This document shows, one piece after another, positions 23,264-32,198 of a stretch of 41,174 nt of DNA. Both the position numbers and the translations under genes were made by a program. Below the pieces are notes generated by a model that saw only the letters and a program-made list of their open reading frames with translations, made no database searches and was not told where the DNA came from. The DNA is from Acidobacteriaceae bacterium (GTDB taxonomy: Bacteria > Acidobacteriota > Terriglobia > Terriglobales > Acidobacteriaceae): contig JASHQQ010000125.1 in assembly GCA_030039035.1 (NCBI GenBank), positions 1 through 41,174 of the forward strand, in the 5' to 3' direction. Every line of letters begins with the position of its first letter. Position 1 is the first letter of the stretch.

Positions 23264-25105
23264 TCACTCCCGGTATGGATCGAAGGTCAGGGTTACGGTT
23301 GTCTGGACTCTGGCCGGCTTGCCGTTCACGACGTAAGGCTTGTAGCGCCAGGTCTTCACGGCATCCAGAGAGGACTGCAGGAAAACCGACGGGCCGCTGA
23401 CGACCTTCAGATCCTCGACCGATCCTGTTTCGGAGACGACAGCTTCCAGCACAACCTTGCCGCGGACATAATGATTCCAGGCAGCGGGCGGATAAACCGG
23501 CCGCACCCTGTGAATCAAAAGCTTATCCGCCACCTCGACCGGGACGACTATGGGCGGAGGAGGCAAAACCTTCACTGTCGGGCGCGACTGCCGGCTGAAC
23601 ACGCTGTCGACCGGGCCGGCGCCGCCGCCCATCTGTTCTGTAGTTGCCGCGTCAAACCCCGCAGATGGCGGTGCTTCTTCTTTTCGACGCGCCTTGACAT
23701 CCCGGGGAATACGGGGCGCCGAAGCCAACTGGTCGTTCATCAATGTCGAATCCACCTGAGGCGAGGCGCTTTTCGTGTCCCGCGAATCGAGGACAGTCCC
23801 ATGCGATGCAGACGCAAGTTCCGAATCCGCCTTGGGCGAGATGGCCTCTTCGATGTTCGTGACCGGTTGCGGAATCAATGCCTGACGAGTGCTGGCCGCG
23901 GCGGAAGGATGGATTGAGGCTTGCGTTTTCGACGGCGCGGGCTTGGGTATTTTCGGCGCCTCATCCACACTGTTGGCCGCCGGGAGCGTTTCGGCTGATT
24001 GGGCTGCGAGGGTATGCCTGGCGGGACTGAACAGGCGAGGACCGACGAAGAGCAGGAGCACAAGCAGAGCAAAGCTGGCCGCGCCAATCCTCACCCACTT
24101 TTTCCGATTGGGATCCTCATCTCCCAGCTCGTCAAGATCGGAGTGGAACGACAGGATGCCAATCTCATCGGTCTCAATCGCCGGTGGTTTCTGGACGGGC
24201 TCGATGAGTTCCCTCCATTTGACGGCGCCGTTCGGGTCAGCCGGCGCAACAGAGGCCCCGCTGAGGAACTTTGCCCATTGCGCGGCGGCTGTTGACTGGC
24301 CGCAGTTTCCCGTGTCAGCGGTTCCGGGCTTCTGCGGAGGGTCTTCATCCTCCGCGGGGGCGACCGACAACGCGGTTTCACGAGTGTAGGGGATCTCTTC
24401 GATGAGTACGCCAGGCGAAGGCAACGGGAAAGAAACATCGTTGAACGCGCGGGCAGTCACTTGTCCATGTGAAGCCGGTTCCGGCTGACTCTCCAGCGCT
24501 GTGCCGTTGCCCCCTGATTCCTGTTCTGGTGCCGGTCCCGATGCCAGCCGAAGAAATTCCTCATCGCTCATGTGAACCGATGCACATTCCGGCGACGGCT
24601 TCTCCTGCCATATGTCCGTCTCAGGGGCCGCGATGACCTGCGGCTTCGGCCTCGACACGGGCTGAGCTTCCGGGCCGGCGCCGATCCGGGCGCGGGCAAA
24701 AACCCTGTCCAAAATGCTTTGACGAGCCGGCAGCACCAGATACTCGCGAGCGCCGGCGCGCTTGCAGCGGGCCATCACTTCGGGGTCGGCCTCCTCCGTA
24801 TAGGGAACGACGGTGAGTGAAGCTTCGCCGCGGATGCTCTCTACCAGATCGAGGGCGACTTTGGGATCGCTGTCGAGGTCGACGATAACGATGTCGAATT
24901 GCCGCGCCAACAGCCTCGAGACGGTTTCAAGGTGGGTTGGATAGGAAGAAAACTCATAGACGTCAATCGACGGGTATTCGGCAAGGACGCTGGAAACGGC
25001 GAAGCGCCGCGGCTCGTTGGGCCCGATCAACGCAATCGACAACTGTTTGGCGAGAAGGAAGTCGCCAGGTATTTCGAGCGTCGCTGCTGTTGAGACTGAA
25101 CTCAC
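23264..25105 (-). CDS. Receiver-like/TonB fusion membrane protein
   Basis: A 613-residue protein with three parts. Residues ~20-130 form a receiver-like domain of the CpaE/TadZ type (LSIALIGPNEPRRFAVSSVL, FDIVIVDLDSD with Asp76 at the phosphoacceptor position, AGAREYLVLP with Leu where classical receivers have Lys). Residues ~130-340 are low-complexity and acidic. A single transmembrane helix lies at ~340-360. A long periplasmic Ala/Pro/Ser-rich stretch follows, and the final ~85 residues are a TonB C-terminal domain (VRPVYPPAAW, GKVVLEAVVSETGSVEDLKVVSGP, LDAVKTWRYKPYVVNGKP). TonB proteins couple inner-membrane energy to outer-membrane transporters. The cytoplasmic receiver implies regulated or stress-linked gating. 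GTG at 25105 has GGAGGT six bases upstream. No exbB/exbD is nearby. Confidence 0.85.
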   Translation of the reverse strand: MSSVSTAATLEIPGDFLLAKQLSIALIGPNEPRRFAVSSVLAEYPSIDVYEFSSYPTHLETVSRLLARQFDIVIVDLDSDPKVALDLVESIRGEASLTVVPYTEEADPEVMARCKRAGAREYLVLPARQSILDRVFARARIGAGPEAQPVSRPKPQVIAAPETDIWQEKPSPECASVHMSDEEFLRLASGPAPEQESGGNGTALESQPEPASHGQVTARAFNDVSFPLPSPGVLIEEIPYTRETALSVAPAEDEDPPQKPGTADTGNCGQSTAAAQWAKFLSGASVAPADPNGAVKWRELIEPVQKPPAIETDEIGILSFHSDLDELGDEDPNRKKWVRIGAASFALLVLLLFVGPRLFSPARHTLAAQSAETLPAANSVDEAPKIPKPAPSKTQASIHPSAAASTRQALIPQPVTNIEEAISPKADSELASASHGTVLDSRDTKSASPQVDSTLMNDQLASAPRIPRDVKARRKEEAPPSAGFDAATTEQMGGGAGPVDSVFSRQSRPTVKVLPPPPIVVPVEVADKLLIHRVRPVYPPAAWNHYVRGKVVLEAVVSETGSVEDLKVVSGPSVFLQSSLDAVKTWRYKPYVVNGKPARVQTTVTLTFDPYRE

Positions 25106-25624
25106 CGTCTTACCTCCACCCCGAGATTTCAGCGCTTTTGCCGCGCCCTTTCAAATATGTGTGTCGTTGAATCCAAGCCCAGAATGCGCCGTTCCTCGAC
25201 GTGCTTGTCCACGGTTGCTCGTGAATCGGGGGCAGCCTGCCGATTCAGGCTCGACCGGGAAGTATCCGTCAGCCACACGATAGTAACTTATGGTTCCATA
25301 AGCTACACGTACATTGGAACTTGATAAATCCACCCGGTAGTTACTTAAGTGAGATTGGTCCGCTTCTACGTCGAAAAGGGTTGTTGCTCGCCAGGATTTG
25401 CGCAGCCTGAGACCGTAATCGGGCGCATCGGACCCGATCGGTCAGCGCAAGTTGATGATTTGCCGACCAGCCTTTGACGAATCTTCGCCCTGAAACCGTG
25501 ACTTTGGTGTTGCCAGCAGCTCCCGGAACCCGCCGGATGGGTGCGTTCGCCGATGGGATCGGGCCAACAGGGAGTGGCAGCATTGGAGACATGCCGGAAC
25601 GACGCAACGGCTCTGAAAATGCCG
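25106..25624. other. Non-coding region between the TonB-fusion gene and dacB
   Basis: These 519 bases contain no convincing gene. The part at 25260-25345 is AT-richer than its surroundings and holds GTTCCA (25293-25298) with its complement TGGAAC (25315-25320), plus two similar decamers TAGTAACTTA and TAGTTACTTA near 25281 and 25338. It probably includes the promoter of the TonB-fusion gene. I could not fit a -35/-10 pair or a known riboswitch. Confidence 0.45.
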
Positions 25625-27292
25625 TCACTCCGCGGCGGCAATGGCCTCGGCAATGCGGTCGATGGCGTGCTCTTCGGCGTTGCTCTCGGGCCGGTGGCCG
25701 TTCACCATGATGGAAAACGTGACCGTCTTGCCGCTGGAGGCAGTCATGTACCCCGACAGCGCGTTGGCTTCATTCAGCGTGCCGGTTTTCGCCCACATCT
25801 TCCCCTTCAGCGGCGAGTTTTTGAAGCGTCCGCTCAGCGTTCCGTCCACTCCGGCCACGGGCAGCGTTGCGCGCCACGCCGCGCCCCACGACTGCTTCGC
25901 CGCATGGTCGAGAAGCTCCGTTAACGCACGCGGAGCGATGCGGTCGTCGGCGCTCATCCCCGAGCCGTCGTACAGGAAGAAATCCGCGTCGTCGACGCCG
26001 GCCGAGACCATGAACTGCCGCACCACGCGCGCGCCCTGCGCAAAGCTGCCGTCGTTGCCTTTCAGCTTTCCCAACAGACGCAAGAGCAGTTCGGCGTGCA
26101 GATTCTGGCTCACCTTGTTGGTGACCATGATGTCCTGGTCAATGGGCGGCGAAACCCGCGTGGCCAGCACCTTGCGCCCGTTGATCGGGGCCGCCACGGT
26201 GTATGGCGCCGCCTGGTCGAGGGTCAGCGGCTGCTCGCGTTCGGCGCTGAAGTCCTCGGTGCCCAGCGCGTAGCGATGCAAGGCGGTGGGAGCGCCGGTT
26301 ACGCCGATGCCGCGGCCGCGCAGCGCCTCGATGAATGCCTGCGCCGTGAAGACCGCCGGATCCTCGACGGCCAGATCGGCGCGCAGCCCGGAGGCCGGCG
26401 CCGTGCCCCAGGCGCGCACCATCGTCGCTCCCGGGCGGCGCTCCAGCCCGGGATGCGCCGGCTGGCCGTTCTCCGCGGGCGCGATGTTATTGGCAATCAC
26501 GAAGTAGCCCACATCGGGCGACCAGGTGGCGAGAGTGGCAGCCGTCGAAGCGGGATCAGGCGAGATCGTCAGTTGCACGGTGTTTTCGTTGAAAGTGAGT
26601 GCCGAGACCGGCGCTCCGTAGCTCCATTGCAGATCGTCCCACTCCCACGAGCTGCCGTAGGGTTCGTCGAGATAAAAGCTGTCGTCGCCGACGACATCGC
26701 CCTCGACCTTGCGCACGCCGGACTCTTCCACCTGCTGTGCGAGAGCGTTGAGCACGGCCATGGGATCCGGCGGAGGAGGCGGCGGTGTTGGCGGCGGATT
26801 ATTGGCCGCCTTCGACTCCTTCGCAGCGGCGGCCGGAGGCGGCGGGGGCTGCTGCGGAGGCTGATAGGGATATTGCCGGGCACTCAGCGTGGGATCGCCG
26901 GCGCCCAGCAGGATCAGGTCCCCATGCAACACGCCGTTCCCGTCGATGTCGCCGCCGGCGACGATGTGCGTGGTCCAGGTGAGCGAGTCCACCGGCAGCA
27001 GGGCAAAGGCCGCGGCCGTGGTGGTCAGTTTCGTGTTGGAGGCCGGCGTGAAGAGACGCGTATCGTTCAGGCCATAGAGCGATTGACCATCGAGCGTGGT
27101 TACGCTGATTCCAAACTCGGCGTGGATCAGCGCAGGATCGGCGAGAATCGCGCCGATGCGCTCGGCCAACGGCCCCTGCGCCGGCGCCGGATGCGCCGCG
27201 GGCCGCGCGGGATGCGCCTGAGCCGGAGCATCCATAGAAAAAGAAAGAATCGCGGCGAACAGCACGGCCATTGTGCGACGAATGTTTGCCAT
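25625..27292 (-). CDS. dacB: D-alanyl-D-alanine carboxypeptidase/endopeptidase, PBP4 (S13) family
   Basis: A 555-residue periplasmic penicillin-binding protein. A signal peptide ([20 protein letters not shown]) is followed by the three active-site motifs: SNTK (Ser85-Lys88, in [10 protein letters not shown]), SQN (in [13 protein letters not shown]) and KTG (in [16 protein letters not shown]). YDGSGMS is another conserved PBP4 segment. The enzyme trims D-Ala from peptidoglycan peptides or cuts cross-links. It is longer than E. coli PBP4 (477), partly because of a Pro/Ala-rich insertion around bases 26760-26880. ATG at 27292 gives a proper signal peptide; the frame stays open upstream only as antisense of folP. 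folP is transcribed divergently from 65 bases away. Confidence 0.92.
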   Translation of the reverse strand: MANIRRTMAVLFAAILSFSMDAPAQAHPARPAAHPAPAQGPLAERIGAILADPALIHAEFGISVTTLDGQSLYGLNDTRLFTPASNTKLTTTAAAFALLPVDSLTWTTHIVAGGDIDGNGVLHGDLILLGAGDPTLSARQYPYQPPQQPPPPPAAAAKESKAANNPPPTPPPPPPDPMAVLNALAQQVEESGVRKVEGDVVGDDSFYLDEPYGSSWEWDDLQWSYGAPVSALTFNENTVQLTISPDPASTAATLATWSPDVGYFVIANNIAPAENGQPAHPGLERRPGATMVRAWGTAPASGLRADLAVEDPAVFTAQAFIEALRGRGIGVTGAPTALHRYALGTEDFSAEREQPLTLDQAAPYTVAAPINGRKVLATRVSPPIDQDIMVTNKVSQNLHAELLLRLLGKLKGNDGSFAQGARVVRQFMVSAGVDDADFFLYDGSGMSADDRIAPRALTELLDHAAKQSWGAAWRATLPVAGVDGTLSGRFKNSPLKGKMWAKTGTLNEANALSGYMTASSGKTVTFSIMVNGHRPESNAEEHAIDRIAEAIAAAE

Positions 27293-27356
27293 GGCCGGAG
27301 TGTAGCAGCCGGGCCACGGCGCGGAGGTGCGCCAGTGGCGCGTACCATCGGTATCG

Positions 27357-28298
27357 ATGGGACGACTCGCACGACAGATCGCGCCGTGGCGGCTGCGCAC
27401 GCGCACGCTCGAGCCGGGACGGCGCACGCTCGTGATGGGCGTGGTCAACATCACGCCGGATTCTTTCAGCGACGGCGGCCGGTTTCCCGACCCTGAAGCG
27501 GCGGCAGACCATGCATTAAAGCTTCTGGAAGAAGGCGCGGATCTGATCGATCTGGGCGCGGAGAGCACGCGGCCCGATTCGCGAGTGAGCTCGCGCGCGG
27601 GCGGCGCGGAAGGATCGGCGAGTCGCCCTGCGGTGAGCGCGCATGAGGAGCAGGCGCGGCTCTTGCCGGTGATCGAAGGCGTCCTGTCGGCACGACCGGA
27701 TGCAATCGTCTCAGCGGACACGTACAAGGCGGCAACTGCACGCGCGGCGCTCGAGGCCGGAGCGGAGATTATCAACGACGTGAGCGGCTTCACATGGGAC
27801 GAGGAGATGGCCGCGGTCTGCGCCGAATTCAAATCAGGCGTGGTGCTGATGCACACGCGTGGGCGGCCCGAAGAGTGGCGCACGCAGCCGCAGTTGCCGA
27901 CAGGAGAACTGCTCGCGTTGGTCCGCGCCGGACTGGAATCGGGCCTTGCAGCCGCTGCACAGGCCGGCATTGCCCCGGAACAGATCGTTCTCGATCCGGG
28001 CTATGGATTCGGCAAGCGCTTCGACGAGAACTACGCGCTGCTGGCGCGGCAGGCGGAGCTGCTTTCGCTGGGCCGGCCGCTGCTCGCCGGCGTCTCGCGC
28101 AAGTCGTTCCTCGGCCACACGCTCGCTTCGCTGCATGGCGGCGTGCCGGCGCCTGTCGCAGAGCGTGAGAGCGCGAGCATCGCGGCGATGGTCGCGGCGA
28201 TCATCAATGGAGCGTCCATCGTTCGCGTGCACTCGGTGCGTCCCGCGATTGAGGCGGCGCGGATAGCCGACGCGGTGCTTGGTGCAGAGACGAAATGA
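27357..28298 (+). CDS. folP: Dihydropteroate synthase
   Basis: A 313-residue TIM-barrel enzyme that joins 6-hydroxymethyl-dihydropterin diphosphate to p-aminobenzoate in folate synthesis. Motifs seen: [72 protein letters not shown] and [10 protein letters not shown]. After ESTRPDS there is a short Ser/Arg/Ala-rich extension (about 20 residues, containing [13 protein letters not shown]) before the helix that begins [15 protein letters not shown]; typical DHPS proteins have a shorter loop here. The start is either ATG at 27357 or GTG at 27327; neither has a clear RBS. Confidence 0.93.
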   Translation: MGRLARQIAPWRLRTRTLEPGRRTLVMGVVNITPDSFSDGGRFPDPEAAADHALKLLEEGADLIDLGAESTRPDSRVSSRAGGAEGSASRPAVSAHEEQARLLPVIEGVLSARPDAIVSADTYKAATARAALEAGAEIINDVSGFTWDEEMAAVCAEFKSGVVLMHTRGRPEEWRTQPQLPTGELLALVRAGLESGLAAAAQAGIAPEQIVLDPGYGFGKRFDENYALLARQAELLSLGRPLLAGVSRKSFLGHTLASLHGGVPAPVAERESASIAAMVAAIINGASIVRVHSVRPAIEAARIADAVLGAETK

Positions 28299-28327
28299 GC
28301 CAAAGGCTCCTTGCTCTTGCCTGCCAC

Positions 28328-28429
28328 CCTGTCGACTCGCCCCGGCGAGTCGACAGGATGGGGCACCTCTTCACTTCTGATCAGCCCGGGCGCCCCATCC
28401 TTGCGGCGTTTTTTGTTCTTGCCGCAAGG
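28328..28429. repeat. Cluster of interlocking hairpins between convergent folP and fucosidase genes
   Basis: Three inverted repeats overlap within 102 bases. First, 28328-28357 has CCTGTCGACTCGCC and GGCGAGTCGACAGG arms, 14 bp with a two-base centre. Second, AGGATGGGGC (28355-28364) pairs with GCCCCATCCT (28392-28401). Third, CCTTGCGGC (28399-28407) pairs with GCCGCAAGG (28421-28429) around a loop that includes six T. The arms share bases, so alternative folds exist. It most likely terminates transcription from both sides or is a dispersed repeat element. Confidence 0.65.
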
Positions 28430-28460
28430 GTAAGATCAGCGAGTTCACGCAGCGAAGCAT

Positions 28461-29870
28461 CTAACTCATTCCGACCTTGTACCGCGGCCACAGCGGGCGC
28501 ATCGATTCGTGCGAGATCGCCGGCTCGCCGTCGCACTCGACCTCGATTACCGTGGCCGGCTCATCCGGCGCCTGCAGCGGAAGCCCGGTGAGCCGCAGCG
28601 AAAACTCATCCTGCGTGAAGGCGACATTTTCGCCGGTCTTCAGCAATCGCGCCGATTTCACCTTCGGCTTGAGCCCGCCGATGGCAATCACCACCTCGGG
28701 CTGAAAGAAGCTGAGCCACTCTGCCGCCGGGGTGTGGCCAGGCCAGTAGTGCTGATGAATGTAGAGCGTGTTGCCGCGGCGCGAATAGCCGGCGTTGCTG
28801 TTCCAGTCGAACGAACCGCGTTCCGTGCCGTAGATCGCCTTGCCGTTGGTGTCGAGCCATTTGCCTACGGATTCGAGCACGTTGACGGACTCGTCGGGAA
28901 TCGAGCCGTCGGGTTTGGGCCCGATATTGAGCAGATAGTTGCCGCCGCCGCGCGCGCACTCGGCCAGGTTCTGCACGATCGTCTTCGGTGTCTTCCACGA
29001 ATCGTCGCCGCGATTGAAGCCCCAGCTATCGTTCAGCGTCATGCACGTCTCCCAGGCGCGGCCTTCGGGCGCGGCTTCGATGTTCTGTTCCGGCGTGGAG
29101 AAGTCGCCTGGCAGCCCATTGCGATTGTTCACGATGATCCCGGGCTGCAGCGCGAAGACCATCTCGTTCATGCGTTCCGATTCCCACTGCGCGGCCGTCA
29201 GCGGCCAGTCGACGTCGTACCAGAGCACGTCGATCTTTCCGTAATTGGTCATCAGCTCGCGAATGAGTCCGTGCGTGTATTCGACGAAGCGCTTGCGCGC
29301 CGCCTCGTCGGTTTTGCATTTCGCTCCATCGGGATGATGCCAGTCCATGAGCGAGTAATAAAAGCCCACGCGCAGACCTTCGCCACGCACCGCTTCGACG
29401 AATTCGCGCACCAGGTCGCGGCCCGGGCCCTGTTTGGCGGCGCAGTAGTCGGTGAGTTGCGTGTCCCACTGGCAAAAACCTTCGTGGTGCTTGGTCGTCA
29501 TCACCATGTACTTTTGCCCGGCGCGTCTGGCCAGTCGCGCCCAGTCGCGCGCGGCATTCGGCTTCGGCGTGAAGTGTCTGGCGAGGATTTCGTACTGCGG
29601 AAAGGGCACGCCCTCGACTTCCTTGGCCCACTCGTGCTGGCCGATCACGCTGTAGAGCCCCCAGTGGATGAACATCCCGAACTTCGCTTCATGCCACCAC
29701 GCCATGCGCCGGGCGCGAGTCGCGTTCATTCCGGCTTCGATGGACGATGCCTGGCCGGCGCCTTGCGAGGCCTGCGAACCCAGCGTGGGGACGTTTCCGG
29801 TGACGGCTATGGCGCCGGCGGCGCCAAGTCCTTTGAGAAAACTGCGCCTGGTGTTCTCAATCCAGTCCAT
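28461..29870 (-). CDS. Alpha-L-fucosidase (GH29), Tat-exported
   Basis: A 469-residue GH29 enzyme with an N-terminal Tat signal (NTRRSFLKGLGAAGAIAVTG). Family segments follow: ARRMAWWHEAKFGMFIHWGLYSV, EWAKEVEGVPFPQYE, GQKYMVMTTKHHEGFCQWDT, VGFYYSLMDWHHPDG and IDVLWYDVDW (containing the expected nucleophile Asp), then NYLLNIGPKPDGSIPD. The enzyme releases L-fucose from glycans outside the cytoplasm. ATG at 29870 is preferred since AAGGAG lies six bases upstream; ATG at 29876 is alternative. Fucose so released could feed the FucI/kinase pair at 8.7-11.9 kb, though the genes are not adjacent. Confidence 0.93.
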   Translation of the reverse strand: MDWIENTRRSFLKGLGAAGAIAVTGNVPTLGSQASQGAGQASSIEAGMNATRARRMAWWHEAKFGMFIHWGLYSVIGQHEWAKEVEGVPFPQYEILARHFTPKPNAARDWARLARRAGQKYMVMTTKHHEGFCQWDTQLTDYCAAKQGPGRDLVREFVEAVRGEGLRVGFYYSLMDWHHPDGAKCKTDEAARKRFVEYTHGLIRELMTNYGKIDVLWYDVDWPLTAAQWESERMNEMVFALQPGIIVNNRNGLPGDFSTPEQNIEAAPEGRAWETCMTLNDSWGFNRGDDSWKTPKTIVQNLAECARGGGNYLLNIGPKPDGSIPDESVNVLESVGKWLDTNGKAIYGTERGSFDWNSNAGYSRRGNTLYIHQHYWPGHTPAAEWLSFFQPEVVIAIGGLKPKVKSARLLKTGENVAFTQDEFSLRLTGLPLQAPDEPATVIEVECDGEPAISHESMRPLWPRYKVGMS

Positions 29871-30009
29871 CGCCATCTCCTTCGCCTGATCGGATTTGCG
29901 GCGCAGTTGCAGACGCACTCCGCGCCGAAGAGAATCTTACAGCTTGAAGCCGGAAGGTATGATTCGAGCCGGAGGCGGGAAGCGGAGATGGATGACCGCT
30001 TGGCTCCGG

Positions 30010-30528
30010 CTATTGCCGCGGACGATCGGAGAAGAGCACGAATCCGCCCAGCACGGCCACCGCGGCAAGCCCGAAGACGAGCAGCATCAGGCCCCACACC
30101 GGCATGGCCAGCGCGGACGACCAGAGATCTTCGAAGTGCAGGCCGGGCGATTGACCGGGTTGCGTGAGCCACGAAAACCAGCGAGGAACATTCCTCGCCT
30201 GAGCCACCAGGAGGATCGCCGCGATGGCAATCGTCACCACAAGCGCGAAGATCTGCGCGCCCAGAATCGGCCTGGCGATCCGCTCGACGGCGGCGTTGCG
30301 GCGGCGCAACTGCGCGCGCCACCAGAGCACGCCGGCCGAGACCGGCGCCGGCCCGCTGACAGCCTGCGCCCGCGCCGACTGAAACGCCAGCATCACAAGA
30401 ACCAGTTCGCCACAGGCGCGACAGCCGTTCACGTGCTGACGCAGATCCTCGACGCAACCTGCAGGCCACTGGCCGCGCAGCACCTGCGCCGCGACTTCGC
30501 TCTGGCGAGGGCAGGACTTCGGAATCAT
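30010..30528 (-). CDS. Zinc-binding anti-sigma factor (zf-HC2 type) with transmembrane helices
   Basis: A 172-residue protein with the ZAS zinc motif HVNGCRAC (His-x3-Cys-x2-Cys) in its first 40 residues, the usual sigma-binding domain of membrane anti-sigma factors. Two hydrophobic helices follow (AQIFALVVTIAIAAILLVAQA and VWGLMLLVFGLAAVAVLGGFVLF) separated by about 35 residues that should face the periplasm and could carry a signal-receiving role. The start overlaps the sigma-factor stop (ATGA), with GGGAGGG upstream. It is expected to hold the adjacent sigma factor inactive until an envelope signal arrives. Confidence 0.88.
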   Translation of the reverse strand: MIPKSCPRQSEVAAQVLRGQWPAGCVEDLRQHVNGCRACGELVLVMLAFQSARAQAVSGPAPVSAGVLWWRAQLRRRNAAVERIARPILGAQIFALVVTIAIAAILLVAQARNVPRWFSWLTQPGQSPGLHFEDLWSSALAMPVWGLMLLVFGLAAVAVLGGFVLFSDRPRQ

Positions 30529-31100
30529 CGCGCCCTCCCTTGTCGTCCTTCCGCTTCGGGCTCGCGCAGCAGGCGCGCGATCTTGCGCCGGGCGCGAAAA
30601 AGAAGCAGCCGGATGCTGGCCGAGGCGAGCCCGGTCACATCGGCGATTTCGCGGTGCGAGTAACCCTCGGCGTAGGCCAGCCACAACAGTTGCCGGTCGC
30701 GCGGACGCATCGCCGCCAGCGCCGGTCCCAGCAGGAATTGCGACTCGATCCGGGCCGCATCCGGACTTGTCGCAAAGAGCTCCTCGGGAATCTCTTCGAT
30801 CGACGGCGACCTGGCGCGACGCCAATGATCCTTGAGCAGATTGGTCGCGATGCGAAAGAGATATCGCCGCCCGGCGACTTCGCCGTCCCATGACCGCGCA
30901 GCGCAGAGAAAACGTACGTAGCTTTCCTGCATCAGGTCGTCGGCCAGCGCGGCGTCGCCGGAGACGCGCGCCAGATACGCCCGCAGCGGGCGCGCCGAGC
31001 GCTCGTAGAACCCGGCAAAGGCGTCGTTATCCATGGGCAGCTCGGCCGCGCGCTGCGCTTCGCCGGTGGCGACGTTCTCCATGACGAATTCCCATCGCAT
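30525..31100 (-). CDS. ECF-type RNA polymerase sigma factor
   Basis: A 191-residue sigma-70 factor with only regions 2 and 4. Region 2: ADDLMQESYVRFLCAARSWDG and YLFRIATNLLKDHWRRAR. Region 4: ALAAMRPRDRQLLWLAYAEGYSHREIADVTGLASASIRLLLFRARRKI. It directs transcription of an envelope- or stress-related regulon controlled by the anti-sigma partner that overlaps its stop codon. The start is either 31100 (MRWEFVMEN) or ATG at 31082. It lies 29 bases downstream of the membrane protein gene ending at 31130, so the three genes probably form one operon, and the membrane protein may be part of the signal pathway. Confidence 0.92.
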   Translation of the reverse strand: MRWEFVMENVATGEAQRAAELPMDNDAFAGFYERSARPLRAYLARVSGDAALADDLMQESYVRFLCAARSWDGEVAGRRYLFRIATNLLKDHWRRARSPSIEEIPEELFATSPDAARIESQFLLGPALAAMRPRDRQLLWLAYAEGYSHREIADVTGLASASIRLLLFRARRKIARLLREPEAEGRQGRAR

Positions 31101-31129
31101 AGGCGACTACTCTTTCGCGACCCACTCGC

Positions 31130-32086
31130 TCACTGCGGCTCCCGCGGGTCGAGGGGCGAATTCTGGCGGCCGGGCGCTGAATGCTGCTCAGGCATCAACC
31201 CCAGCCTTGCAGCAAGCAGCCATGTGATTCCTGCCGATATGATAAATCCAATTCCCGGCATCAGCACGACAACTCCCATCAGCAACATGGACGAGATCAT
31301 GTCGGCGCCAAGATCGTTCCGGATCGAGAGCAGGCCTGTGCCGACGAGCGTGAGCACCACGCCGATCTGCAGGGGCGTGAGCACGCGGGCCACGGCATTG
31401 GGCATGCGCTGCTCCGGTTCCAGCCCCACCGGAATCGGCGCGGCCTCGAGAAATCGCTTGCCGGCTTCGGTACCCATATACGTCAACAACTCCTGGCTGG
31501 TGCCGAACCGTTCGATCAGCCTTCCGTGCACCTCGGTCTGCAGCCTGAAGATGCGGCTCCAGCGGCGGTTTTCAAGCAACTGCCGTGTCAACCAGAGCAG
31601 CGCCAGAAGGATGCCCAGAAAGACGAGGAACGGAACCAGGTTTTCCATCACTCGCTCGCCCACCGGCGGCGGACGCCAGCCCTGATTCATTTCGGGCCAA
31701 ACGGCGCGCTCCAGAGCGTCGTCGCGCCCGCCTTCGGTGTTCAGATGGGTGAAAAGGTAGAATTCGGGGTTGCGCGCGACCTCGGGATGGCTGGCCAGGA
31801 ACTGCCCGAGTTGCGGATTGTTGCGGTTTACGTATTCCTGGTTCGAAAGAAGCGTGGGATCGTGCTCCACGACCGTGGTCAGTGTCGGACTGAGGCGAAG
31901 CAGCTTGATGAGCTCCTCCTGCGTGGCCTGCAGCTCCTGGTCGGTGGGCGGCGGCAGGGCGGGCGGAGCCTGCGGCGCGGGGCGAGCCTGTGCGCCACGC
32001 GCCGGCGCGAGAGCGAGGCCGCCGATCAGCAATGCCGTCAACAGGATGCGAGAAATGATTTGCTGGATACGAACCGGTGCCGGCAT
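31130..32086 (-). CDS. Membrane protein of unknown function upstream of the ECF sigma factor
   Basis: A 318-residue protein with an N-terminal signal or anchor (IISRILLTALLIGGLALAPARGAQA), a soluble periplasmic-looking part (residues ~30-145, including the Pro-rich APQAPPALPPPTDQE), one strong helix (NLVPFLVFLGILLALLWLT), a cytoplasmic segment, and two more helices at the C-terminus (IGVVLTLVGTGLLSI, LLMGVVVLMPGIGFIISAGITWLLAA). GAGGAGA eight bases before ATG at 32086 fixes the start. I do not recognise the family; similar proteins with a final two-helix domain occur in acidobacterial genomes next to sigma factors. It may sense envelope state for the sigma/anti-sigma pair. Confidence 0.78.
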   Translation of the reverse strand: MPAPVRIQQIISRILLTALLIGGLALAPARGAQARPAPQAPPALPPPTDQELQATQEELIKLLRLSPTLTTVVEHDPTLLSNQEYVNRNNPQLGQFLASHPEVARNPEFYLFTHLNTEGGRDDALERAVWPEMNQGWRPPPVGERVMENLVPFLVFLGILLALLWLTRQLLENRRWSRIFRLQTEVHGRLIERFGTSQELLTYMGTEAGKRFLEAAPIPVGLEPEQRMPNAVARVLTPLQIGVVLTLVGTGLLSIRNDLGADMISSMLLMGVVVLMPGIGFIISAGITWLLAARLGLMPEQHSAPGRQNSPLDPREPQ

Positions 32087-32198
32087 GGTGGAATCTCCTC
32101 GAACGGTGCGCAATGCTACGTTTTCTACCGGCACAACGGATGAGGAGACGGTCAGGTTAACATCGGGTGAAGATTCTTTCGGACAGCTTCGTTGCCGA

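Noticed and set aside
25441-25580. Possible GEMM/cyclic-dinucleotide-like riboswitch upstream of the TonB-fusion gene
   Set aside because: Fragments resembling CAAAG and GGTTTCAGG occur on the minus strand, but the paired P1/P2/P3 layout and conserved core could not be matched. A covariance-model search (Infernal with Rfam GEMM models) would decide.
27293-27970. Upstream extension of the dacB frame
   Set aside because: It overlaps the 5' half of folP in antisense and precedes the signal peptide, which must be at the N-terminus.
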